Shown here: positions 36,467 to 45,836 of the stretch, in pieces
Position numbering within the stretch: the first letter of the stretch is position 1
Layout: every line of letters begins with the position of its first letter
NCBI GenBank assembly: GCA_044235645.1
Contig: JBIIHQ010000004.1
Location: 186,001 to 250,000, forward strand
Direction of reading: 5' to 3'
Length of the DNA stretch: 64,000 nt
DNA from: OMIW01 sp044235645
Lineage (GTDB): Bacteria; Bdellovibrionota_C; UBA2361; OMIW01
The notes under the pieces: generated by a model
What the model was told of the DNA's origin: nothing
The model's database searches: none
The model's input: the letters and a program-made list of their open reading frames with translations, nothing else
Program-made: the position numbers and the translations under genes

Positions 36467-38371
36467 ATGGACACTCGGCAGGTTATTACCTCCCTCGATC
36501 CCGCACTTATTCCATTAGCACCGCTCGTAGGGGCCGTTGCAGCGTATGGATTAGGTCGGAAAAACCGAGTTTTTTCGGGATTAATTGCTACCTTTGCGGC
36601 ACTCGTTGCGTTTGCCTTGACCATAAAGGGGATTTTTGATCTTGCTCCTTCAGGAATCAAAGAGGCGCATCTGTGGCGATGGTTCGGGGTGGGGCAAGTT
36701 GCCTTCGATATGACGCTGCGTTTAGACCGACTTTCCGCGGTCATGTGTCTTGTCATCACTGGCATCGGCTCGCTCATCCACCTGTATTCAACCGCCTATA
36801 TGGCCGATGATGACGGTATGCCCCGATTCTTCTCGTATCTTAATCTGTTCCTCTTCTCAATGCTCGTTTTGGTCTTGGGAGGGAATCTATTGGTTCTTTT
36901 TATCGGATGGGAGGGGGTCGGGCTCTGTTCTTACCTCCTCATCGGTTTCTGGTTCCGCAATTTAGATTATTGTGGAGCGGGTCGAAAAGCCTTCGTGGTA
37001 AATCGGATTGGAGACGCGGGAGTGCTCCTCGGCATATTTCTATTGCTCAAGCACTTTGGAACGGTCGATTTTCTCGCTCTCAATGATCGTTTGGGTGAGG
37101 CAGCAGCCCTCTTTGACCCCTCACTTACGGCAGTCTGTACCCTAATCGGTTTCTGTCTATTCGTCGGCGCGACGGGAAAGTCTGCTCAACTCCCCCTCTT
37201 TGTGTGGTTACCCGATGCAATGGCAGGTCCCACTCCGGTGTCAGCACTTATCCATGCGGCCACGATGGTTACCGCCGGTATTTATCTATTTGCTCGGGCG
37301 AACGTCGTTTTTGATGCGGCCGGTGCTGAGTTGGGTCTTATCGTCGTTGTCGTCGCCGCTTTGACAGCCTTTATCTCAGCGACAATCGCGGTCGCTCAGA
37401 ATGACATAAAGAAAGTTCTCGCCTACTCGACCGTAAGTCAGCTTGGGTTCATGTTTCTTGCGGCTGGAGCGGGAGCCTATTGGGTCGCGCTCTTCCATGT
37501 CATAACCCACGCATTCTTTAAAGCGTGCCTCTTTCTCGGAGCTGGCTCGGTCATTCATGGTTGTCATCATGAGCAAGACATGCGGCAAATGGGTGGTTTG
37601 CGACGTTTGATGCCGGTGACCTTTATCACCTATTTTATCAGTACTTTGGCAATAGCTGGGATATATCCGTTTGCCGGCTTTCACTCAAAACACGCTATTT
37701 TGGCATCGATAAGTGAAAGTCCAAATAACCTCATCGTGGCATCCGCTCCGATAATTGTCCTCATTTCGAGTGTGACTGCGGGCTTAACAGCTTTTTACAT
37801 GACTCGATCACTTGTATTGACGTTTTTCGGTGCTTATCGAGGCCATGCTCACCCGCATGAATCACCTTGGAGGATGACGGTTCCTCTTGTTGTCTTGGCG
37901 GTGTTAGCGGTGATTGGTGGTATTGGGCTTGAGCATTCACTTCCACATTATCTGGAGGCGGTCCTTCCCCGGGCTCATGCCCACGACTCCCTCAGTCCAA
38001 TTGATTCGTTGGGGGCCTCCTGGATTGGAGTTCTCGGTGTGCTCATTGGAGTAATTCTTTATGGTCCGTTGGCCAGCCTTCCTCCAGCCATTGCGAAGGC
38101 AATCCCCCATCTTTTGAAGCTTTTGCAGGGTAAGTACTTCATCGATGAGGTGTATCAGATTTTCATCGTTCGGCCCTTAGAGGGACTATCGAGAGTCTTA
38201 TGGCGAGGCGTCGATCAAGGGGTTATTGATGGTACAGTAAATGGGACCGCTGAAGTCGTAGAGGTTTCAGGGGAGCTCGTGCGCTCGATGCAAACGGGAG
38301 ACGTCAGGCACTATGCTCTCTATCTTTTTGGGGCGATCGCGACGATGGTAGCGGTCTATCTCGTCTGGTAA
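36467..38371 (+). CDS. nuoL: NADH-quinone oxidoreductase subunit L
   Basis: NuoL is the distal antiporter-like proton-pumping subunit. The 634-residue protein shows LFIGWEGVGLCSYLLIGFW (with the key Glu), the block GPTPVSALIHAATMVTAGIYL and QNDIKKVLAYSTVSQLGFM with the conserved Lys. After about residue 480 the protein continues with the region that forms the long lateral helix and the last membrane segment. Length and motifs are normal. Confidence 0.97.
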   Translation: MDTRQVITSLDPALIPLAPLVGAVAAYGLGRKNRVFSGLIATFAALVAFALTIKGIFDLAPSGIKEAHLWRWFGVGQVAFDMTLRLDRLSAVMCLVITGIGSLIHLYSTAYMADDDGMPRFFSYLNLFLFSMLVLVLGGNLLVLFIGWEGVGLCSYLLIGFWFRNLDYCGAGRKAFVVNRIGDAGVLLGIFLLLKHFGTVDFLALNDRLGEAAALFDPSLTAVCTLIGFCLFVGATGKSAQLPLFVWLPDAMAGPTPVSALIHAATMVTAGIYLFARANVVFDAAGAELGLIVVVVAALTAFISATIAVAQNDIKKVLAYSTVSQLGFMFLAAGAGAYWVALFHVITHAFFKACLFLGAGSVIHGCHHEQDMRQMGGLRRLMPVTFITYFISTLAIAGIYPFAGFHSKHAILASISESPNNLIVASAPIIVLISSVTAGLTAFYMTRSLVLTFFGAYRGHAHPHESPWRMTVPLVVLAVLAVIGGIGLEHSLPHYLEAVLPRAHAHDSLSPIDSLGASWIGVLGVLIGVILYGPLASLPPAIAKAIPHLLKLLQGKYFIDEVYQIFIVRPLEGLSRVLWRGVDQGVIDGTVNGTAEVVEVSGELVRSMQTGDVRHYALYLFGAIATMVAVYLVW

Positions 38372-38435
38372 GTTCTCTCTTTTTTACAGAATCGCAACAC
38401 AAGAACGGCGGAAAGGCGGAGAGGTGGAGGAGAAA

Positions 38436-40067
38436 ATGAGCATGGCGTTACTAGACGGATTTCCGCTGTTGAGTGCACTCGTATGGCTACCTTTGCTGGG
38501 AGCCGTTCTTCTCTACGCAATCCCCGGGGGGAACTCTGCAGAGGGGCGGTTGCGATCAAGGGGATTGGCTCTCGGATTCACCGTGGTGACTCTGATTTTG
38601 TCATTGCTCGCTCTGAGTCGATTCTCGCCGAATCAGCCCGGTTATCAGCTGGTGGAGTCGTTTCGTTGGATTGAGTCTCTCGGTGTCCGATACGAGTTGG
38701 GCATCGATGGGGTAAGTCTAGCACTGATTCTGCTCACGACGATTCTCATGCCCTTGATAGTCCTTTCTTCCCACTCAATTCATGAGTCACTGCGTGGGTA
38801 TCTTTCCTGTATGCTCGTTCTCGAAACTGCGATGCTGGGCACACTAGTTGCTCTAGACCTTTTTCTTTTTTATCTTTTCTGGGAGTTCATGCTTGCTCCG
38901 ATGTATCTCATCATTGGGATATGGGGAGGGAAGCGCCGAGTTTACGCGAGTATGAAGTTCGTCCTTTATACCGCAGTCGGAAGTGTTCTCATGTTCGTAG
39001 CGATACTTTATACGTCTTGGATGGCGTATGATCAGGCGGGTGTTCAGCTTCCCTCGTTTCTTCTTGGCGATCTCTTGCAGGCTCGATTCACTCTTCAGGA
39101 GCAGATGTGGCTCTTTGCAGCATTTGCGCTTGCGATGTGCATAAAGATACCTCTTTTCCCGCTCCATACATGGTTGCCAGATGCGCATGTCGAGGCTCCG
39201 ACTGGAGGGTCTGTTGTATTGGCAGGTGTTCTTCTGAAGATGGGCCTTTATGGACTTTTTCGATTTGGATACCCGCTGTTCCCTGATGGGGCGGCCGTTT
39301 TTGCGCCGTATCTGGCAGCGCTTGCGGTTGTCGGAATAATTTATGGCGCTTGCATTGCGTGGGTTCAGATTGATATCAAAAAGCTGGTCGCGTACTCCTC
39401 AGTATCTCATCTGGGATACTGCGTACTGGGAATGGTCGCCGGTACTAGTCTCTCGGTGACAGGGTCGACAGTTCAGATGATTAATCATGGAATCTCGACC
39501 GGAGCTCTCTTCCTTCTTGTCGGTGTGCTTTATGATCGGACTCACACGAGGCTAATAGCCGATTATGGGGGCATTGCAGCGAAAGTACCGGTCTTTGCAA
39601 CGCTATTTTTACTATTCACGCTGAGCTCGATAGCCCTTCCTTTAACCAACGGGTTTGTCGGAGAATTTATGATCTTGGCGGGTAGCTTTGAGACCTATCC
39701 CATGCTCACCCTTTTTGCTTTGGCCGGTGTTGTACTCGGAGCCGTATACATGCTCACGCTGTACATGAAAACCATGTACGGAGAGGTTAATCCGGCGAGG
39801 GAAGGATTGACGGATATTCGCCTCATCGAAGCGGTTACCCTGACCCCGTTGCTAATCCTGGTATTTTGGCTCGGGTTGTTTCCTCAGCCTCTGGTTGATC
39901 TAATCGAGCCCTCCGTGGTGCGTTCGCTCCAAATAACGAGAGAGCGAGCGCATGTGCTTCGGGAGGCTGAGGTGATCCGAGAGGCTCTCATCCCTGAGGA
40001 TATGACGCCTCGGGGTGTTTCTATGAACAAGCAAAGTGAACAACATTCCCACCGAATGTCGCTCTAG
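38436..40067 (+). CDS. nuoM: NADH-quinone oxidoreductase subunit M
   Basis: NuoM is the second antiporter-like pumping subunit. The 543-residue protein has FLFYLFWEFMLAPMYLIIGIWGG with the key Glu, HTWLPDAHVEAPTGGSVVLAG, and QIDIKKLVAYSSVSHLGY with the conserved Lys. The last 45 residues are a charged cytoplasmic tail. I prefer the ATG at 38436, preceded by GGTGGAGGAG, over the GTG at 38424 that lies inside this site. Confidence 0.96.
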   Translation: MSMALLDGFPLLSALVWLPLLGAVLLYAIPGGNSAEGRLRSRGLALGFTVVTLILSLLALSRFSPNQPGYQLVESFRWIESLGVRYELGIDGVSLALILLTTILMPLIVLSSHSIHESLRGYLSCMLVLETAMLGTLVALDLFLFYLFWEFMLAPMYLIIGIWGGKRRVYASMKFVLYTAVGSVLMFVAILYTSWMAYDQAGVQLPSFLLGDLLQARFTLQEQMWLFAAFALAMCIKIPLFPLHTWLPDAHVEAPTGGSVVLAGVLLKMGLYGLFRFGYPLFPDGAAVFAPYLAALAVVGIIYGACIAWVQIDIKKLVAYSSVSHLGYCVLGMVAGTSLSVTGSTVQMINHGISTGALFLLVGVLYDRTHTRLIADYGGIAAKVPVFATLFLLFTLSSIALPLTNGFVGEFMILAGSFETYPMLTLFALAGVVLGAVYMLTLYMKTMYGEVNPAREGLTDIRLIEAVTLTPLLILVFWLGLFPQPLVDLIEPSVVRSLQITRERAHVLREAEVIREALIPEDMTPRGVSMNKQSEQHSHRMSL

Positions 40068-40129
40068 AGAACTGAGCGGCGAGCAAGGGTGAGGGAAGAA
40101 TAAATAATACACCACAAAAAAGGGGTGTC

Positions 40130-41623
40130 ATGACAAATGTCACGGAATGGGTCCCGGTGATACCGACAGCGGTGCTCGGATTGGGTGGAATGGTGCTAGC
40201 TTTAGCGCCTCGAGGAGGAGAGCGTATTCCAGCGTTTGGGGCTCTCGCTCTCGTGGTGATCGCCCTCAGCGTGGCATTACTATTTGATGGTGGATACACC
40301 GTCAGTGTCGGAGCTTCTCGCATCCCAGATGCAGGGTTGTTTGGAGCGGGGTTTCTTTCTGACCCCTTTACGTGGTTCTTCACTGTTCTTGTTCTGGTGG
40401 GAACCCTCGTCGTTGTGGCAATGTCGTTCGGTCGGCTCGCATCGCTCGGGATATCGTCGAGTCCAGAATATTACGGTCTCTTGTTGATGACTTCGGCCAG
40501 TGCGATCGTGTTGGTTGGGGCGGGTGAGCTAATAACCCTCTTTGTCGGCCTTGAAGCGTTATCGTTAGGTCTTTACTGTCTCTGTGGGTCTGCGGTTAGT
40601 TCTCGAAGGAGCGTCGAGGGGGCTCTCAAATATTTTATTCTTGGGTCCTTTAGTTCTGCATTTCTGCTTTACGGGATGTCGGTTTTATATGGGGTCACCG
40701 GAAGCACTGAACTTGCGGTGATTGCCCGAGCGTTGGTCTCGGTAAGACAAATTCCGGCTATTTTTGGAGTGGGACTGATTCTTGTAGGAGTCTTCTTCAA
40801 GCTTGGGGCGGTTCCGTTCCATTTCTGGGCGCCTGATGTGTACCAAGGAGCACCTACTCCGGTCACAGCCTACATGGCAAGTGTGGTCAAGGCTGCAGCG
40901 TTGGCGATGGCAATGAGGCTCCTTTGGGTTGGCTTTGGTCATATGGAGGTTGCGGGTTGGTGGCTTGGTAGTGCGTGGACCGTCGCGCTCTTGACCATGA
41001 TAGTCGGTAACATAGTTGCCGTTCGGCAGCGTAATGTGAAAAGGCTGCTCGCGTATTCAAGTATCGCTCATGTGGGATACATGATGGCAGCGCTTCTGAC
41101 TCCAGGGGCGCGAGCAGCCGGGGGGGGAGCTCTTCTCTTCTATATCGTTGCGTACTCCGTGGTTACCTTCGGTGCATTTGCGGTTACAATGGCTGTAACT
41201 GGCGACCGTGTTGAACATCCATCTGCCGACGATATAAGTTCTTTTGCTGGGCTCTCACAAACTAATCCACGAATTGCTGCTGCGATGACCCTTTTTCTGC
41301 TCACCCTGGCGGGGCTTCCTCCGGGGATTGTCGGTCTTGTTGGAAAGTTCTATCTCTTGAGCGTAGTTGTTCAATCTCATTTTGTGGGGCTTGCAGTGGT
41401 GGCCGCGCTATGTTCGGCCATTTCATGTTACTTCTATCTGAGGGTCATAACTGCCATGTATGTGCACCAAGTAACGGATGTAACGCCTGCCCACTTTGTC
41501 TCTCCCTTGGGTACCCGGATTGTGATCGGGTCGATGGTCGCAGCATCAATTATCCTTGGGGTATTGCCCTCATTTCTTTACAACAGGGCCCAAGCGGTTG
41601 CTCACGGAGTTTTTGTCAGATAG
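40130..41623 (+). CDS. nuoN: NADH-quinone oxidoreductase subunit N
   Basis: NuoN is the third antiporter-like pumping subunit and the last gene of the operon. The 497-residue protein has LITLFVGLEALSLGLYCL with the key Glu, FKLGAVPFHFWAPDVYQGAPTP, and QRNVKRLLAYSSIAHVGYMM with the conserved Lys. It begins 62 bases after nuoM. No strong terminator follows: a 5-bp hairpin (CCGCA/TGCGG near 41645-41665) stands before a T9 run some 25 bases on. Confidence 0.96.
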   Translation: MTNVTEWVPVIPTAVLGLGGMVLALAPRGGERIPAFGALALVVIALSVALLFDGGYTVSVGASRIPDAGLFGAGFLSDPFTWFFTVLVLVGTLVVVAMSFGRLASLGISSSPEYYGLLLMTSASAIVLVGAGELITLFVGLEALSLGLYCLCGSAVSSRRSVEGALKYFILGSFSSAFLLYGMSVLYGVTGSTELAVIARALVSVRQIPAIFGVGLILVGVFFKLGAVPFHFWAPDVYQGAPTPVTAYMASVVKAAALAMAMRLLWVGFGHMEVAGWWLGSAWTVALLTMIVGNIVAVRQRNVKRLLAYSSIAHVGYMMAALLTPGARAAGGGALLFYIVAYSVVTFGAFAVTMAVTGDRVEHPSADDISSFAGLSQTNPRIAAAMTLFLLTLAGLPPGIVGLVGKFYLLSVVVQSHFVGLAVVAALCSAISCYFYLRVITAMYVHQVTDVTPAHFVSPLGTRIVIGSMVAASIILGVLPSFLYNRAQAVAHGVFVR

Positions 41624-42089
41624 CCATAAGAAATCGTGGGACGGCCGCAAAAAAAGTAATTTCTGCGGAGAATCCGGGGGTTTTCGTTTTTTTTTCCGTT
41701 GATTGTTCTGAGCTGTATTCTTATAGTTATCGAGTGCAAGCCGAGAAGGGCATGCAACAGGTATCGAGTCGATCAGAGAAGGGGTGTATTTCCTGAAATC
41801 TCGCCGGAAATTTCGGGATTACTCTGGTCGGCAAGGGGAGAGCTGTCTTGTCGTTATGATCGGAAAGCAGAGAACTGTAGGGTTCCTGTTCAGGTCCTCA
41901 GTGGCATCACTTGTGATGTTCCGCTGGTCGACGAGTTTAACCATGTCATCTGAATTCACGTGACCATACCGTCGCAAAGTGCGCGCAGCTTTTGTCATTT
42001 TGCCGCCCATTTCCCGGTCGGTAAGGTGGGATCCGGTGCGAGAATCCGGGGGGCAAGTGATGAAGGATTTTTTTATGAGGGATAGTACC
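41624..42089. other. Intergenic region between nuoN and the HU gene
   Basis: The 466-base stretch shows no convincing gene. It holds a weak hairpin and T-run after nuoN (about 41645-41700) and an imperfect inverted repeat (CCTGAAAT ... AAATTTCGGG, 41792-41817). It probably contains the nuo 3' end and the promoter and leader of the HU gene. Confidence 0.35.
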
Positions 42090-42596
42090 ATGGCCGCAAA
42101 GCCCGCAAAGAAAGGCAAAGTAGAAAAGAAAGTTGCAACTAAGAAAGCGCCCGTTGCTAAGAAAGCTGCAGCAAAACCCGCGAAGATAAAGACAGTAAAG
42201 AAAGTTGCAGCTCCCAAGGCTGTGAAGAAGGTTGCAGCTCCTAAGGCTAAGAAGGCCGTTGAAGGAGGTTCGAAGGTTCAGCAGATCGTAAAGCCCAAAA
42301 ATACAAATGGTAGCTTCACTCAGTCTGAGTTCCTCGAAAATCTCCGTTCCTACTGTGGCTTGCAGAAGCGTTCACAGGCAAAGGAGCTCGTGGGCGATGT
42401 TCAAAAGCTCATCCAGGATTCTCTCATGAAGGGCTACAAGATACCCTTCTTTGGTCTTGGTAAGCTCTATGTGCGAGCCACAAAAGAGCGCATGGGCCGA
42501 AATCCGCAGACGGGCGCGCCGACCAAGATTCCCGCGCGTAAGCGAGTGCGGTTCACCCCTGCGAAGGCTCTCAAGGAGGCTATCCTTAAGAAGTAA
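42090..42596 (+). CDS. HU-family DNA-binding protein with histone-H1-like Lys/Ala tail
   Basis: The 168-residue protein has two parts. Residues 1-65 are almost only Lys, Ala, Pro and Val with AKKA-type units and a repeated KKVAAPKA block, as in histone H1 tails. Residues 75-168 form an HU/IHF domain: TQSEFLENLRSYCG, then GYKIPFFGLGKLYVRATKER, the DNA-intercalating arm region GRNPQTGAPTKIPARKRVRF and TPAKALKEAIL. HU bends and compacts DNA; the tail should add non-specific, charge-driven binding. The ATG at 42090 has GAGGGAT upstream; in-frame ATGs at 42060 and 42075 are less well placed. Base use in the tail is A-rich on the coding strand. Confidence 0.9.
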   Translation: MAAKPAKKGKVEKKVATKKAPVAKKAAAKPAKIKTVKKVAAPKAVKKVAAPKAKKAVEGGSKVQQIVKPKNTNGSFTQSEFLENLRSYCGLQKRSQAKELVGDVQKLIQDSLMKGYKIPFFGLGKLYVRATKERMGRNPQTGAPTKIPARKRVRFTPAKALKEAILKK

Positions 42597-42629
42597 GGGG
42601 GGAAGAGGGGGGACACCTCCTCTACTCCC
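42597..42629 (+). terminator. GC-rich hairpin after the HU gene
   Basis: GGGGGGAAGAGGGGGG and CTCCTCTACTCCC form an imperfect stem with a short ACAC-type loop directly after the stop codon. There is no T-run behind it, so it may be a 3'-end stabiliser rather than an intrinsic terminator. Confidence 0.35.
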
Positions 42630-42815
42630 ATAGTGCAGTTAGTGGGGGCCAGTAAGAGGTCGCCATTTGTGTACCCCGGTGGAGTCCAGCTATATCAGTT
42701 GGGCATCATCGGGCTTTTTGTTATCCACGAGCAAAATAATTCAATGGAAGGTCCCCACTCCCATCCAGGGGCGAGCGGTCATATGAAAACTCTGAACGGT
42801 AACGGAGTCTTGCTG

Positions 42816-43256
42816 TTAGTCGGTCTTTGATTCAACAAGTTTAATGGATTCTTTTCTTAGTCTGTCAGCTTCCTTGTAGTTGTGCTCCGCGATCCGCCAC
42901 AGATCAATCGTTTCTTCCAACCGAGCTCGTAAGTTGCTCTCCGTTTCTCCGTCTAGCCCGGAGTACGTCTGAGGAGGAAGGATCTTTTCGACAGGTGGAA
43001 TTTCTTCCAACTTACCCAGGAGGCGAAATAGCTCCCCCACCACCTGTTCATCAACGGGGAAGCCCGGCACACGCTCGATAATTCCCTCGACCCGCTCTAT
43101 CTGGTGAGCTAGAAATCCTTCAAGATAATCCCTCTCCTCCAGGAGGCTCGGTGCTTCTCCCTCAATCTTGATCTGCGATGCTCGGCTCCACGTCGTTAAG
43201 CGATTGAGGGTAAGTATCGGCTCTAAAATCTGAGAGGCTTGTTTTGATGTAATCAT
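42816..43256 (-). CDS. Small helical protein of unknown function
   Basis: I do not recognise this 146-residue protein. It is acidic and helical throughout (for example GFLAHQIERVEGIIERV, then RARLEETIDLWRIAEHNYKEADRLRKES), which suggests a helical bundle or coiled coil. It has no signal peptide, membrane segment or Cys. The ATG at 43256 is chosen; a TTG at 43280 is the only longer option. It lies about 125 bases after the Fe-S oxidoreductase gene on the same strand. Confidence 0.55.
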   Translation of the reverse strand: MITSKQASQILEPILTLNRLTTWSRASQIKIEGEAPSLLEERDYLEGFLAHQIERVEGIIERVPGFPVDEQVVGELFRLLGKLEEIPPVEKILPPQTYSGLDGETESNLRARLEETIDLWRIAEHNYKEADRLRKESIKLVESKTD

Positions 43257-43381
43257 TTTGGTCGTTCCGTCAAACACCAATAAGTTTTTGCTTCCGCATC
43301 AGGGGCAGCGAGAGCAAAGGGAATGCTGACAATTAATTCCCCCGAGAGCCCCCATGCAATCAATAAATTTCTGCACTCCAA

Positions 43382-45601
43382 TTAAGCACCCTCGGGTGTC
43401 AAATGTTCAACCAAAACTTCTGCTATATCCCTTACCTGAAGAGTAGCCTCGCGATTAGTGAGCTTTACGCCGTCTTCAAGCATTTGGTGGCAGAATGGAC
43501 AACCAGTCGCCACGGTCGTTGCGGCCGTTTCGGCAGCTTGATTTACCCGAAGGACATTCACCCGTTCGCCCTGTTTGAGGTCCATCCAGAAATGTCCCCC
43601 GCCCGCTCCACAGCAGAAGCCCTTTTCCCGGGAGCGTTCCATCTCCACAATCTGAAGACCTCGAATCGCTTTGAGGGGTTGGCGTGGAGCCTCATATTCG
43701 TCATTGTACCGACCGAGGTAACAGGGATCGTGAAAAGTTATCTTTTCGGCCCCTTCGCTCAGCCGGAGTTTTTCCTCGGCAACCAATTTCTTGAGAAGTT
43801 GGGAGTGATGAATAACCTGAGGACCGCCGTTCGTGCCAAAGCCGAATTCAGGGTACTCATTCTTGATCGTGTTGAAGCAGTGAGGACAATTCGCCACGAT
43901 ATAGCGACATTTGATTGACCGCAACAGCTCGATATTTGATTTGGCGAGGGTCTGGTATAGATTCTCTTCGCCAAGTCGACGGGCGGGATCGCCGGTACAA
44001 GATTCTTGGTTGCCGAGGATTCCGAACGATAATCCCGCCGCTCGCATTAAGGCGACCAGGCTTCGCGCAATATTTTGCTTCCGTGGGTCAAACGCAGAAA
44101 GGCATCCTACCCAGTAAAGGTAGTCGACATCGTCACCCGGCTGAACAATTGGAATGTCGAGATCTTTCGCCCATGAGGCGCGACTGTTGGGGTCGCCGTA
44201 GGGGTTGCCCCGGTTTTCAAGGGACCGCAGGGTTGCCTGGGCCTCAGCAGGTATCTCTCCATGCATGAGCGCCATGTTGCGGCGATTGCCGATTATTTGG
44301 TCGATATGGTCTATGCCGACCGGACATGCGGTAACGCAGGCGCGACAGGTGGTGCATGACCAAAACACCGCAGGGTCCATTACATCGCCAGCAATCCGAT
44401 CGTCCCAGGAGCCTCCCAATCGTCGAGCGGTTCTCTGCACGGCCTCATTGCTCCCCCGGTAATCTCCGACGCTCGAATACCCTGTACCGTCGGTGTGCGG
44501 AGTAACTCCGCTGCGAGGAAGGAAGATGCCGGTCAGAAGAGCGCTGTCAACTGCTCGCAGAGGAGCGGGAACAATTGATGAATGTGGGGGTGCTGAGGAA
44601 TCTTGGGCATGGAGCGCAAGCATGTGGTTACGGGAGTCGAGAATGAGCCATTTGGGCGAGAGTGGCTTACCGCTCGCATAGGCGGGGCAGAGGTCCTGAC
44701 AACGTCCACAGCTGGTGCAAGCATCGAGATCGAGGAGGTGCTTCCATGTATAGTCTCGGAGCGAGCCGAGGCCAAATGTCGGTTCCTCGTCTGAGGACAT
44801 GATTGCCTCGATGTCGCCGATGGCAGTGAGTGCGCCCTTAGGTTGGTTTGATTCTCGAAAAAAGAGATTCAGAGAGCTCGACACGATATGAAAGAGTTTG
44901 GAATAGGGGAGGAGAGCAATCCCTGCGAAGACGGTAATCGTATGCCACCACCAGATGATGCTGTGAAGAATGCGAGCAGCGTGCGGGGATATCGGCCAAA
45001 AGAGACGAGCTGTTACTAATCCAATTGGTGAATAGGGAGCCCATGGATCTCGAGTAACGTGAATGCGCAGCCCCTCAAGGAGAAAGCCCTGTATCACCAA
45101 TACGGCAATTATCAGCAGGAACACCCAATCGGCAACTCGAGAATGAAGCTTGTCCGGTCGATCAAGATACCGACGCTTCGCTGCAAGAGCGACCCCAATC
45201 AGGACTGCGAAACCGAACAGATCGCTCAGGATTGTCAGAGCAATATAAAAGGATCCACGATAGATCGGGATGCCGAAATCGTGATCGAGCATCACCATTG
45301 TTGTTGTTACCGTCAGAACAACAAAGCCGGTAACTATCAGGGAGTGAAAGGCGCCAGCCCGTCGATCTCGATTTGTCAGTCTTTGCGAGAGAAGCCTTGA
45401 TGTACAGAGAAGGGTGCGCTCAATCCAGCTTCCCGAGCGGTTTGGATCGGGTCGCCCCGTTGACCATAGCTCGAGGCGGCGGATGATGCCAACCACCACG
45501 ACTCCAAGAGTAGCCCCAAAAAGAAGGTAAAGTAAAACAACGTTATGCAGAGATGATACGTTCCAGAGGATTTCACGCGAAGCGGAGGAGAATTGATTCA
45601 T
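43382..45601 (-). CDS. Membrane Fe-S oxidoreductase, HdrD-like with N-terminal membrane domain
   Basis: An N-terminal NarI-like membrane domain of about six helices (residues about 20-280, with several His in helices that could bind haem) is followed by a ferredoxin-type region with two [4Fe-4S] ligand sets, CTSCGRCQDLCP and CTTCRACVTACP, and then two cysteine-rich CCG-type domains (CTGD.., NCPHCFNTIK; FHDPCYLG.., GFCCGAGGGHFW, GCPFCHQML). This is the layout of proteins that pass electrons between the quinone pool and a soluble partner, such as the ETF-linked or heterodisulfide-reductase-like oxidoreductases. No etf or acyl-CoA dehydrogenase gene is near. The ATG at 45601 is chosen because the open frame upstream to 45778 is charged and unlike the family. 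Confidence 0.85.
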   Translation of the reverse strand: MNQFSSASREILWNVSSLHNVVLLYLLFGATLGVVVVGIIRRLELWSTGRPDPNRSGSWIERTLLCTSRLLSQRLTNRDRRAGAFHSLIVTGFVVLTVTTTMVMLDHDFGIPIYRGSFYIALTILSDLFGFAVLIGVALAAKRRYLDRPDKLHSRVADWVFLLIIAVLVIQGFLLEGLRIHVTRDPWAPYSPIGLVTARLFWPISPHAARILHSIIWWWHTITVFAGIALLPYSKLFHIVSSSLNLFFRESNQPKGALTAIGDIEAIMSSDEEPTFGLGSLRDYTWKHLLDLDACTSCGRCQDLCPAYASGKPLSPKWLILDSRNHMLALHAQDSSAPPHSSIVPAPLRAVDSALLTGIFLPRSGVTPHTDGTGYSSVGDYRGSNEAVQRTARRLGGSWDDRIAGDVMDPAVFWSCTTCRACVTACPVGIDHIDQIIGNRRNMALMHGEIPAEAQATLRSLENRGNPYGDPNSRASWAKDLDIPIVQPGDDVDYLYWVGCLSAFDPRKQNIARSLVALMRAAGLSFGILGNQESCTGDPARRLGEENLYQTLAKSNIELLRSIKCRYIVANCPHCFNTIKNEYPEFGFGTNGGPQVIHHSQLLKKLVAEEKLRLSEGAEKITFHDPCYLGRYNDEYEAPRQPLKAIRGLQIVEMERSREKGFCCGAGGGHFWMDLKQGERVNVLRVNQAAETAATTVATGCPFCHQMLEDGVKLTNREATLQVRDIAEVLVEHLTPEGA

Positions 45602-45836
45602 CTGAAGTGCCAGGGGTCGAAGGGTGCGGATTGATGCCGGAAATCGTGATGAGTTGGACGAGTCACCCAGATTGGGGGAATAAGCCCGCAATCTCTCGCG
45701 GTGTGTCTTTCGATACCATACCTCAAGCTGGCTGAATAATAATCCCCTTATCGTCAACCAAATCCTCTTTTTTCGCACCAGGAGTGAAATTCATCGCATC
45801 GTATCGTGGAATGTCGTCAACACTTCGGGAGAAAGC

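Noticed and set aside
41819..42217. Minus-strand frame opposite the HU gene tail, rich in Phe and Ala
   Set aside because: It is the mirror of the Lys/Ala-rich coding repeat and has no ribosome binding site or family.
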